Positions 41,938-50,999 of a stretch of 64,000 nucleotides of DNA are shown here, piece by piece; position 1 is the stretch's first letter; each line of letters starts with the position of its first letter. Origin of the DNA: Nocardia cyriacigeorgica (lineage in GTDB: Bacteria > Actinomycetota > Actinomycetes > Mycobacteriales > Mycobacteriaceae); assembly GCF_005863245.1 (NCBI RefSeq), contig NZ_VBUT01000005.1, forward strand, positions 541,339 to 605,338, in the 5' to 3' direction. The position numbers were made by a program, and so were the translations under genes. Below the pieces are notes generated by a model. It made no database searches and was not told the DNA's origin. It saw only the letters and a program-made list of their open reading frames with translations.

Positions 41938-42450
41938 ATGGCCGCAGACACGAACCTTCCCCTGATCGGCAATCTGACTGCCGATCCCGAGATCCGCTAC
42001 ACCCCGGCGGGTGTGCCGGTGGCGAATTTCACCGTGGCCTCCACGCCGCGGGTGTTCAACCGCGCCGCCGGTGAGTGGATCGATGGTGAGGCGTTGTTCA
42101 TGCGGTGCACCGCGTGGCGGGAAATGGCCGAGAACGTGGCCGAATCACTGACCCGGGGTTCGCGGGTGATCGTATTCGGCCGGTTGAAGTCACATTCGTG
42201 GACCACCGAGGACGGGCAGCGGCGCTCCCGAATCGACCTCGAGGTCGACGAGGTCGGTCCCTCGCTGCGGTACGCCACCGCGAAAGTCACCCGCACCCCG
42301 CGGCCCTCGGCCACTACCACCGCGACGACGACCGCGGCGGCGGACCGGTCGGGGGATCTGGTCGGCGCAGGTGTCGGCGCCGATCCGTGGAGCGGCAACA
42401 ACGCGGGGTGGGGCGCGGCAAGTCCCGGCGACGACAGTCCGGGGCTCTGA
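41938..42450 (+). CDS. ssb: Single-stranded DNA-binding protein
   Basis: 170 aa from ATG 41938, GAAGGAGA upstream. OB-fold: LIGNLTADPEIRYTPAGVPV, ANFTVAST, FMRCTAWREMAENVAESL, GSRVIVFGRLKSHSW. After residue ~110 a Thr/Ala/Gly-rich linker leads to the short acidic tail DDSPGL, a variation of the usual DDDIPF tip. Element-encoded SSBs protect the transferred strand or help replication. Confidence 0.93.
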   Translation: MAADTNLPLIGNLTADPEIRYTPAGVPVANFTVASTPRVFNRAAGEWIDGEALFMRCTAWREMAENVAESLTRGSRVIVFGRLKSHSWTTEDGQRRSRIDLEVDEVGPSLRYATAKVTRTPRPSATTTATTTAAADRSGDLVGAGVGADPWSGNNAGWGAASPGDDSPGL

Positions 42451-42574
42451 CCGAACGGTGCTGTCACAGGTGATGACTGGAGGTGGGTGAGGGCTGACCG
42501 TCTGGCCGCTCGCCCCGCCCACCGATTGCTACCGGACCAGACCCCGCCACGGCTGCGGGCCCGCGCCCGGACGT

Positions 42575-42644
42575 CCCCGAATTCCCCAGCGCACCGTCAC
42601 GCCTTGATCCGGCGGTTTCTGGGTTGTGCGCGGGAAATTCGGGG
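42575..42644 (+). other. Long imperfect inverted repeat between ssb and the 514-aa gene
   Basis: CCCCGAATTCCCCAGCGCAC (42575-42594) pairs with GTGCGCGGGAAATTCGGGG (42626-42644) with one bulge, a stem of about 18 bp and a 31-nt loop. The 357-bp gap (42451-42807) holds no supported gene. It may be a structured leader RNA, a replication site or a terminator. Confidence 0.55.
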
Positions 42645-42807
42645 CCGCCCGCGTGGCCGCGTTCCCTCCACCGTGTCGGGGCCCGGCCCGGTCGGCGGCT
42701 CTCAGGCGGGTCGACCGACCAGCCGCCCAGCCCTGTGGCCGGGGTGCGTGCGTTCGAGCGCGCGCCCTCGGCGGGCGGGCTCTATCCATTACTCGAGAGG
42801 AATCGTG

Positions 42808-44352
42808 ATGACCGCACCAACCCAGACCGGCCCCGTCGAGCCGACCCCATTCACCCTCGCGCTGGCCGAGATCGACGAGCTGCTCGCGACCGACCCCACC
42901 GCGGCACGCGCCCGATTCACCGCCGCGCTCACCGTCACCTCCGACACCGAACGCGAACTGCTCGACCAGGCCGTCGACCGGTTCACCCGCTCGCCCTTCG
43001 ACGTGGCCGCCCGCCAGCTCGGCTGGATGGCCAAGAGTCGACCCGAGTTCCGAGCCCTGATCGCCCATTTCATCACCGACACCGATCCCGGTCTCTACCA
43101 CCCGGACCCGGGCGCACCGATTGAGGTCGGTATCGAGGTCGCCGAATGGGTCAGCCGCCAGATCCGTCAGCGCCGCGCCGGCGAACGCACCCACGCCGTC
43201 CCGTCAGCGGCCACCGACGCCGCCCGGCTCGCACCCGAGGCCGTCGCCTACCGGCGCGCTCGCCGCGGCATCACCGGCGCGGTCGACCTGCGTCACCGCG
43301 ACCGTGATCGCCGCACCCGAGAACACCACCGCCGCGGCGACGCCGAGTTCGCCGCCTACGCCGCGACCCGCCTGTACGCCATCGACACCGAACCCGGCAC
43401 CGGTCCAGTCACATCCGATCCCCGCAAACGCGAACATCTGATGTGGGCACACGTGCAGGCTGCGCTGTGGGACCGCTCCTACTTCCTCCACGTCGCCCTC
43501 GACTACTGCGACCGCACCCGGGATTTGCTCACCCCACCGCAGCGCACCGACCGCACCGCCGCCGACACCCCCACAGGCCGTGACGCCAGCCTCGACGCCG
43601 CCGCCCGCACCCTCCTCGGCGAGCACGCTGAGCCCGCGCCGGCGCGGCGCCGAACCGACTGGCGCAACAGCACGCTGTGGGCGAAGGTAAGCACCGGCGA
43701 CCAGCGTCGCTTCGCCGCAGCCCGCACCGGGCTGCGCGTGCCCGACAACTACGACGAATCCCGCCCCTACAACCAGCTCGACGAGCCCGAGGACACCTGG
43801 GAAGGATCCGGCCTCGACTACGACCGCGCCGTCCTCGTCTCCTACCTCGGGTGGCCGTGTGTCGTGTGCTGGATCGACCGCAGCGACACCGACCGCCGAC
43901 CAGTCCACGTCCGCGACGGACGCTGCGTCAGCGACGACGGGCTCTGCGATGTGTGCCGCGCCGACGGCCACCCCGGCATCCCGCCGCTGCCCGCACAGTG
44001 GACCACCCGCCAGTTCATCGAATCCCGCTGCGCCTACATCGCCACCACCTACCCGCGCCAGGCCCGCGCCCTCCTCGACCGCATCCGCGCCGCCTCCGCC
44101 AACTCCGGCAGCCCAGCCTGGCGGATCATCACCCGCTGGATGGACGCCAACCTCGAACGACCCAACCCCGCGCCCCGGACCGCCAACCGCACCCACACCC
44201 GGCGACGCCGCACCACCCTCGGAGCCGGACAGCGAGTAACCCGCTGCGACGCCTGCACCCAAACCACCGTCGTGCACGCCGACGGCTACTGCACCACCTG
44301 CCGAACCGCCCTCGGACTCACCGTGCCGCCCGTCCACCACAGCGCCGCATAA
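42808..44352 (+). CDS. Hypothetical protein sharing domains with the relaxase C-terminus
   Basis: 514 aa from ATG 42808, GAGAGG upstream. An N-terminal helical domain contains SPFDVAARQLGWMAKSRPEF and DTDPGLYHPD. A middle Arg-rich part follows. The C-terminal zinc-ribbon region holds LDYDRAVLVSYLGWPCVVCW, DDGLCDVCRADGHPGIP, RCAYIATTYPRQARALL and a final CDAC/CTTC pair. The same order of blocks appears in the last ~500 residues of the TraA-type relaxase downstream (see findings). It may bind the relaxosome or compete with the relaxase for a partner. No enzymatic motif is seen. Confidence 0.65.
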   Translation: MTAPTQTGPVEPTPFTLALAEIDELLATDPTAARARFTAALTVTSDTERELLDQAVDRFTRSPFDVAARQLGWMAKSRPEFRALIAHFITDTDPGLYHPDPGAPIEVGIEVAEWVSRQIRQRRAGERTHAVPSAATDAARLAPEAVAYRRARRGITGAVDLRHRDRDRRTREHHRRGDAEFAAYAATRLYAIDTEPGTGPVTSDPRKREHLMWAHVQAALWDRSYFLHVALDYCDRTRDLLTPPQRTDRTAADTPTGRDASLDAAARTLLGEHAEPAPARRRTDWRNSTLWAKVSTGDQRRFAAARTGLRVPDNYDESRPYNQLDEPEDTWEGSGLDYDRAVLVSYLGWPCVVCWIDRSDTDRRPVHVRDGRCVSDDGLCDVCRADGHPGIPPLPAQWTTRQFIESRCAYIATTYPRQARALLDRIRAASANSGSPAWRIITRWMDANLERPNPAPRTANRTHTRRRRTTLGAGQRVTRCDACTQTTVVHADGYCTTCRTALGLTVPPVHHSAA

Positions 44353-44369
44353 GCCAGGCGCGTCCGCGG

Positions 44370-44399
44370 CCGCTGTGAGCGCCACCGCGCTCACGGCGG
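44370..44399 (+). terminator. Hairpin after the 514-aa gene
   Basis: CCGCTGTGAGCG (44370-44381) pairs with CGCTCACGGCGG (44388-44399) through 12 bp, with one G-T pair and a 6-nt loop. It starts 18 bp past the stop codon. Confidence 0.65.
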
Positions 44400-44897
44400 C
44401 CCCGACACTCACTCGCCGAGCACTCTCCACACCTCCTTCCCCTCCGGCCGCACGCCCGGCCCGACGCGCCGGTCCTCGACTCCGGTCCGTCGCGGTGACA
44501 ACTCCCGCGGCGGACCGGCCACCACATCAGACAAGACGGCCCACTCCACCAACCAACTCGCCATCAACTCCGCCTCCACACACGACACCCACACCACCTG
44601 ACCCTCATATCTCAACCCCCACCACTTCCACATACCTCCTCCCCCTCCGCTCCTCTCACCTTCTCAACAAGCACACCTCTTGCATCCAGGATCACAAGAC
44701 GGACTATCGCCGGAAAGGCGACGAAAGCACGCCCCTCCGAACCGCGCTCAGAGACGGTTTGCGGGGCGGTTTTCGGCGTCTCGGCGACCATCCGCACGGA
44801 CACGATTGGGTAACCACCAGGCGTTTTGGCCAGTTTGCCACTATTCAAGTGAATTGCGGGGCTGGCGTTCTTACTGGCGCGGGTGCTGGCTGGAGGT
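44400..44897. other. Non-coding region upstream of relaxase: candidate oriT
   Basis: About 500 bp. 44520-44670 is strongly pyrimidine-rich on this strand. From 44700 it holds small dyads: TCGCC-GGAAA-GGCGA (44707-44721) and CCGAACCGC (44737-44745) facing GCGGTTTTCGG (44766-44776). Its position directly before a MobF relaxase gene and the clustered inverted repeats are typical of oriT. The nick site cannot be placed. Confidence 0.4.
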
Positions 44898-47800
44898 ATG
44901 ACCGCGACGATTCATAAAGTCGTCGCAGGAAACGGCTATCAGTATTACCTGCGCAATGTCGCCGCGAACGACAATTCCGACCGCGGCCGCGCCAGCCTGT
45001 CCGACTACTACTCCGCCCACGGCGAATCACCAGGCCGATGGCACGGTACCGGCCTCGCCGCGCTCAGCATCGGTGTGGGCGCGGAAGTAACCGAAGCGCA
45101 GATGAAGTCGCTGTTCGGGCTGGGCCGCCACCCCGACGCCGACGACATAGAAGCTCGCGAGTACGACCAGCAGCTCGCGCTCGGCGCCAAGCCCGCCGAC
45201 GCCGCACGCGCAGCCAACAAAGCCTCCCGATTGGGAAACCCATTCCGGGTCTATACGGAGGTTTCCGAATTCAGGAAACGCTGCGAAACCGCGTTTCGGG
45301 AACACAATTCGACGCACGGACACGACCCGACTGCGGCCATTCCCGACGACGAACGGGCCCGGATCCGCAGCTACGTCGCGTTCGAGATGTTCACCGACGA
45401 GTACCAGCGCGCACCCATCGATGCGCGCGAATTGTCGGGTTGGGTGGCCAAGAACTCCCGTCCCCGGTCGACTGCTGTCGCGGGTTTCGACCTCACCTTC
45501 TCCCCTGTCAAGTCGGTGTCCGCGTTGTGGGCGCTGGCGCCGCGGTCGGTGTCGGAGAAGATCGAAGCCGCTCATCACGCCGCCGTCGACGATGCCCTTG
45601 CCTGGCTGGAGCGGCATGCGGTGTTCACGCGGTTGGGACGCAACGGTATCCGGCAGGTTGATGTCGACGGGATCGTCGCGGCTCGGTTCACCCATCGCGA
45701 CAGTCGTGCCGGCGACCCGGACCTGCATACTCACGTGCTGATCGCCAATCGTGTCCGCACGCTCGATGGGCTGTGGCGCACCCTCGACGGCGCAGCCCTC
45801 TACCGCGTAGTCGTCACGGTGTCAGAGATCTACAACACCCGCCTCGAGCACCACCTCGAACACAACGTTGGCGTGGAATTCGCACCACGCGCGGCCGCCG
45901 ATCCCGGAAAGCGTCCGATTCGCGAAATCATCGGCATCCCAAGGCGTTTGATCGACGCCTGGTCCAAGCGCGAGGCGGCGCTGCAGATCCGACTCGGCGA
46001 GCTCGCAGCGGTGTTTCAGCAGCAGTTCGGGCGGGAACCGGTCCCGACGGAAATGTATCGACTCGCCCAGCAAGCAACGCTGGAAACCCGGCCCGCCAAA
46101 CACGCCCTGCGCTCGCTTGCGCAGCAGCGCGCCAGCTGGCGGACCGAGGCAATCGCGCTGCTCGGCGCGCGGGAAGCTCTCGCTCGGATGGTCATGACGG
46201 CGTTGAATCCGCCGCGGACCGGCCGCATCACGCCGACACCGGAGTGGACTACGCGCACCGCACGGCAGGTCCTCGAGGTAGTGGCCGAGCAACGGTCGAC
46301 CTGGCGTGAGCACAATGTGCGCGCCGAGGCCGAACGTCAACTCCGTGGCCAGATCACCGGCCGGGATTGGGAACACGTCGTCGCGGCAGTCGTTGCCGAA
46401 GCGTTGTCGCCGCAACAGTCGATCGCGCTCGGCGATCCGGACACCACCGCCGAGCCGATCCTCGCCAAGGTCCCAAGACCACTGGCGCGCCGCAGCGGCG
46501 CTCATGTGCACGTGCGCGCGGGCGATCAGATCTACACCTCCACCACCGCGCTGGCCGTCGAGGCCGCACTGATCGAGCTCGCGGTGCAACCCGGCGGACG
46601 CAGCGTCACCCTTGACCTGGTCACCGCCGCGGTCCAGGACCACAATCGCGCGTTTCCGGATCGGCCGCTCAACGCCGGCCAAGCCGGCGTGATCTCGGCG
46701 TTCGCGACCTCCGGAATGCGGGTCCACACCGCCAACGCCCCCGCCGGATCCGGCAAAACCACCGCCATGAAAGTCCTCACCACCGCCTGGCATACCAGCG
46801 GCGGCACCGTGCTCGGCCTCGCACCCACCGCAGCAGCCGCAGCCGTGCTCGGGGAATCGATCGGTGCCCGCGTGGAAACCGTCGACAAAGTCCTCGACGT
46901 CATCGCCCGCCACACACCCAACCCGAACAACGTCGCGCTCGACCGGGAACTGCCGCCATCGTTGCCGCAGTGGATCCTCGATATCGACGCCGAGACGTTG
47001 GTGATCGTCGACGAGCACGTCAAACTCGGCAATCACAAACGCCTCACGCTGCTGCAGTTCCTCACCTCTCGGGGTGCGACGATCCGCTGCATCGGTGACG
47101 ATCACCAGCTCGCTTCCATCGAAGCCGGCGGCGCGCACACCGACATGGCCGACGCCGCACCCGACCACACCCTCACTCTCACCCATGTGGTGCGGTTCGC
47201 CGCCAGCGGTGAAGCCACCGCCAGCGTCGGCCTGCGCGACGGCGACCCGGCCGCGCTGGGCTGGTATCTCGACCACGGCCGCATCCACGCCGGCCACGCC
47301 GGCGCCATCCACGACGACACCTACACCGCCTGGGCTGCAGATCATCTCGCCGGCCGCGACACCGTCATGCTCGCCGCCACCCACGACACCGTCACCGCGC
47401 TCAACGCCCGCGCCCGCGCCGACCGACTCACCCGCGGCGACGCCGCACCGAGCGCCGAAGTGCCACTCGCCGACGGGCTGTGCGCGTCAGTCGGCGACAC
47501 CATCCGCACCCGACACAACGACCCGCGCCTGCGACTCGGGGACCAGGACTGGGTACGCAACGGCTACACCTGGACCGTCACCGCCGTCCACACCGACGGC
47601 AGTATCACCGCCCGCCACCGCCAATCCGGCGGAAAACACGGCGCGAGTGTGTGGCTTCCCGCCGAATACGTGCGCGCCCATGTGCGGCTCGGGTATGCGG
47701 CCACGATCGATTCCGCGCAAGGAATCACCGCCGACACCTGCCACATCGCGCTCACCGGATCCGAGACGCGCCAACAGCTCTATGTCGCCATGACCCGCGG

Positions 47801-50800
47801 TGTACACGCCAACCACGCCTACCTACCCACCGCACTCGACGGCACCGAAGGGTCATTCTGGTCCGAACCCGCGATCTTCCCGCGCACCGCCGTCGAGGTC
47901 ATCCTGCAGATTCTCGACCGCGACGGCGCACAGAAATCCGCACACACCCAACTGCGGGATGCGCTCGATCCGGTCCGGCGTTTCGGCCGTGCCGTCGACA
48001 TCTATCACGACACCCTCGGTATCGCCGCCGAACACAATCTCGGCGTAGACGGGCTCGCCCGCCTCGACAACGCCGCCGAGCAGATCCGTCCCGGGTTGAC
48101 CGACTGCCCCGCATACCCGGTCCTTCGGCAGCACCTGGCGATCATCGCCATGACCGGCGACGACGCGTTCGCCGCGCTGCGCGCGGCCGCGCACGCGCGC
48201 GAACTCGACACCGCCGACGACCCCGCCGCCGTCCTGGACTGGCGCCTCGACACCAGCGGCCACCACTCCACCGGCCCCGGACCACTGCCCTGGCTCCCCG
48301 GAATATCGCCCATCCCGGACGATCACCCCCTCGCCGAGCACCTGCAGGCGCGTCAGCGCATCGTCACCGAGCTCGCCGACCAGATCCGCAACCACACCCG
48401 CGACTGGACACCAGCCACCGCACCAGCCTGGGCACGACCACTCCTCAGCACCACCGACACGGACCTCGTCGGCGAGGTGGCGGTCTGGCGTGCAGGCCTG
48501 CATGTCGCCGAACGCGACCACCGACCCACCGGGCCCGCCCGCTACTCCAACCTCGAACGCGACCACCAACACGAACTCGACGAGCGCATCCAGCGCCTGC
48601 TCGGCGACCCGGACGCCGCCACCAACCGGTGGGCGCCACTCGCCCAAAAGCTCGAACCCCGCCTCACCCTCGACCCGTTCTGGCCGGTCATGGCCGACAA
48701 ACTCGACCTCGCCCACCGCGCCGGCCTCGACATCACCACGCTGCTCACCACCGCCGCCGCCATCCGGCCACTGCCCGATGAGATGCCCGCCGCCGCGTTG
48801 TGGGCACGCCTCGAGCTCGAACCCTCCGCCCTCGACGCCCCCCACAGTGCTGTCCTGCACCCGGAGTGGCTGCCCGACCTGAACGCCGTCCTCGGTGCCG
48901 AACTCGCCGACCACGTCACCGCCGACCCCGGCTGGCCGCGCCTCGTCGCCGCCATCGACCACGCCACCCCCAGCTCGTGGACACCGCGTGACCTGCTCGC
49001 CACCGCCTACGAACTGCTGCTCGCCGCCCAACCCGACGACGCCCCCACCCTGCGCCCCGACCAACTCACCGCCGCACTCGCCTGGCGCATCGACGCCCTC
49101 ACCCACCACACTCCAACCCCCACCGAATCCGAACACCACCCGGAGCCGACCATGCCCACCAACGACGACGACAATCCCACAGCTGCCAGCCCGCACCCCG
49201 ACATCCCGCCACCGAGCAATGATCTGCCCGAGGCGATCCAATCCGTCGCCGAAGTCTTCAGGGCAGGCAACGTCTCCGCAGCGGTGACATCGTTCCGATC
49301 CGTCGCCGCACAGGCGAGCCCTGAGCAGCGTTCGGTTATCGCCGAAATCGCCCAAATCCTGTACGGCCGTCCGTGGAAGGTCGCCAAAGCCCGGCTCGAA
49401 TGGCTCGCGAATCAGAATCCACAGCATGTCGCACTCATCCGCGCCTGCACACCCGACACCGACCCCGGCGTCTACCGAGCCGACGACGTCGGCCCCGAAC
49501 GAGCACACCAGCGCACCCGCCGCTACCGCACCCGATATCAAAGCCGCTACCGCGACACCACCGACCCCACGCCCACCATGTCAGCAACCGACCTCGCCGG
49601 CCTCGACCTCACCGACAGCTACCTCGACACCAGCGCCGGCCAACCAGGCACAGCAGATCAGTCCCCACAGCACGGCATTTGGAATCCCGAGCCCGACAAC
49701 CACACAGCACCCGACCAGCCGCTCCGCGGCGGGCTATGGAATCGCGACAAACAAAAGGAAAAGCCTTACCGAGATCGCCTCGACTATGACCGTGCCGCGG
49801 TCCCCGAAATTCGAACCCTGCCCTGCGTATCTTGCGGCATCGAACGCCGCCGCGCCGACGCCACGCCCATCCCACCCCGCCGCACCGACGACGGCCTCTG
49901 CACGGACTGCCGCGACGACCACACCGGAATCCCCGACCACAACCAACACCCCCTCGAAGCCCGCTGCACCTACCTCGCCAACACCCACCCACCCGAAGCC
50001 ACACTCGCACTCCTCCGCCGCGACTGGCGAGCACTCCGCAACCCAGCGCACCGTCACATCATCGAAACCTGGCTCCACAACCACCAACTAGAAGCAACAA
50101 AGCGCGGCGCCAATCCCCCCGCCCCTATCTCGACCGCGCTACCCGCAGACAACCCACTGGTTGCGCTGACCGATGACCAGCTTGCCGAACACATCACTAA
50201 CCTCGAACTCGCGCTTGCTACCCCCGAGATCGAGACAGCGATGCTGGACCCCGCCCGTCACTCTTCCGATGAGCGGGAATCGAACGATTTCGCCCGGCAT
50301 CACCGCGACGCGCTAGGCGCGATCCACGCCGCGGATAGCGCCGCCGAGGAGTTCGACGCCGCTATCCGAGAACTCGACACCACTCACGAAAAGCTCGCAA
50401 AATTGCGCGAACTTCTCGCCACCGCACCGAATATCCAGCGCGGAAAGCGCCGAACTCTCGAAACCGGAATCGAACAATTACGCGCCGAACAGGCAATCGC
50501 CGAACGCGACCACCAACGTGCACGCGCTGCCCACCAAGAGGCACACCGTCGCGCCACCCAACTCGCTGGTCCCGAATCGACCTGGGAGCACATTCGCTCC
50601 GCTGCACCCGAACACCGTACTCGCACCGTGCGAACTGCCGCAGACTCCCTCACCGCCGACGAGCACAAGCAGATCGTCCACACGCGCGAAGAACTCGCGA
50701 AATACCGAGCCGAACAGCAACGCAGACACGACCTCGCTTACCACGAATCGGCCCAAGAAGGCCGGGTCCGCGACACACACCCACGGACCCTGTCGTCCCC

Positions 50801-50870
50801 CGTCGAGGAGCATAATCTCGACCCTTCCAGCACCGACATTAGCGGCGACGCCTATGGTCCGGAGCTATGA
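44898..50870 (+). CDS. traA: TraA-type MobF conjugative relaxase-helicase
   Basis: 1990 aa from ATG 44898 (in-frame GTG 44883 is possible; GGAGG is very close to the ATG). TrwC/MobF relaxase domain: tandem Tyr SDYYSAHGE (residues 36-44), GFDLTFSPVKSVSALW (196-211) and the metal His triad H266 and H277-T-H279 in FTHRDSRAGDPDLHTH. Helicase: Walker A APAGSGKTT (~614-622), motif II IVDEHVKL, and the C-terminal motif QQLYVAMTRG. The remaining ~900 residues are an actinobacterial extension: helical parts, a copy of the domains of the 514-aa protein, and a coiled-coil tail. It should nick oriT and unwind the strand for transfer. Confidence 0.92.
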   Translation: MTATIHKVVAGNGYQYYLRNVAANDNSDRGRASLSDYYSAHGESPGRWHGTGLAALSIGVGAEVTEAQMKSLFGLGRHPDADDIEAREYDQQLALGAKPADAARAANKASRLGNPFRVYTEVSEFRKRCETAFREHNSTHGHDPTAAIPDDERARIRSYVAFEMFTDEYQRAPIDARELSGWVAKNSRPRSTAVAGFDLTFSPVKSVSALWALAPRSVSEKIEAAHHAAVDDALAWLERHAVFTRLGRNGIRQVDVDGIVAARFTHRDSRAGDPDLHTHVLIANRVRTLDGLWRTLDGAALYRVVVTVSEIYNTRLEHHLEHNVGVEFAPRAAADPGKRPIREIIGIPRRLIDAWSKREAALQIRLGELAAVFQQQFGREPVPTEMYRLAQQATLETRPAKHALRSLAQQRASWRTEAIALLGAREALARMVMTALNPPRTGRITPTPEWTTRTARQVLEVVAEQRSTWREHNVRAEAERQLRGQITGRDWEHVVAAVVAEALSPQQSIALGDPDTTAEPILAKVPRPLARRSGAHVHVRAGDQIYTSTTALAVEAALIELAVQPGGRSVTLDLVTAAVQDHNRAFPDRPLNAGQAGVISAFATSGMRVHTANAPAGSGKTTAMKVLTTAWHTSGGTVLGLAPTAAAAAVLGESIGARVETVDKVLDVIARHTPNPNNVALDRELPPSLPQWILDIDAETLVIVDEHVKLGNHKRLTLLQFLTSRGATIRCIGDDHQLASIEAGGAHTDMADAAPDHTLTLTHVVRFAASGEATASVGLRDGDPAALGWYLDHGRIHAGHAGAIHDDTYTAWAADHLAGRDTVMLAATHDTVTALNARARADRLTRGDAAPSAEVPLADGLCASVGDTIRTRHNDPRLRLGDQDWVRNGYTWTVTAVHTDGSITARHRQSGGKHGASVWLPAEYVRAHVRLGYAATIDSAQGITADTCHIALTGSETRQQLYVAMTRGVHANHAYLPTALDGTEGSFWSEPAIFPRTAVEVILQILDRDGAQKSAHTQLRDALDPVRRFGRAVDIYHDTLGIAAEHNLGVDGLARLDNAAEQIRPGLTDCPAYPVLRQHLAIIAMTGDDAFAALRAAAHARELDTADDPAAVLDWRLDTSGHHSTGPGPLPWLPGISPIPDDHPLAEHLQARQRIVTELADQIRNHTRDWTPATAPAWARPLLSTTDTDLVGEVAVWRAGLHVAERDHRPTGPARYSNLERDHQHELDERIQRLLGDPDAATNRWAPLAQKLEPRLTLDPFWPVMADKLDLAHRAGLDITTLLTTAAAIRPLPDEMPAAALWARLELEPSALDAPHSAVLHPEWLPDLNAVLGAELADHVTADPGWPRLVAAIDHATPSSWTPRDLLATAYELLLAAQPDDAPTLRPDQLTAALAWRIDALTHHTPTPTESEHHPEPTMPTNDDDNPTAASPHPDIPPPSNDLPEAIQSVAEVFRAGNVSAAVTSFRSVAAQASPEQRSVIAEIAQILYGRPWKVAKARLEWLANQNPQHVALIRACTPDTDPGVYRADDVGPERAHQRTRRYRTRYQSRYRDTTDPTPTMSATDLAGLDLTDSYLDTSAGQPGTADQSPQHGIWNPEPDNHTAPDQPLRGGLWNRDKQKEKPYRDRLDYDRAAVPEIRTLPCVSCGIERRRADATPIPPRRTDDGLCTDCRDDHTGIPDHNQHPLEARCTYLANTHPPEATLALLRRDWRALRNPAHRHIIETWLHNHQLEATKRGANPPAPISTALPADNPLVALTDDQLAEHITNLELALATPEIETAMLDPARHSSDERESNDFARHHRDALGAIHAADSAAEEFDAAIRELDTTHEKLAKLRELLATAPNIQRGKRRTLETGIEQLRAEQAIAERDHQRARAAHQEAHRRATQLAGPESTWEHIRSAAPEHRTRTVRTAADSLTADEHKQIVHTREELAKYRAEQQRRHDLAYHESAQEGRVRDTHPRTLSSPVEEHNLDPSSTDISGDAYGPEL

Positions 50871-50999
50871 AACCACCGGGAGACGCGCTGACTGGCCGAT
50901 TGCCCTACGGCCCAAGCGCCCCCTAGTCGGGGGCCTCCGCGTCCGATCCAAACAAGTCGATGATGCTGGCTCCACCGCACAGCCCCCGACTCCGGAGAG

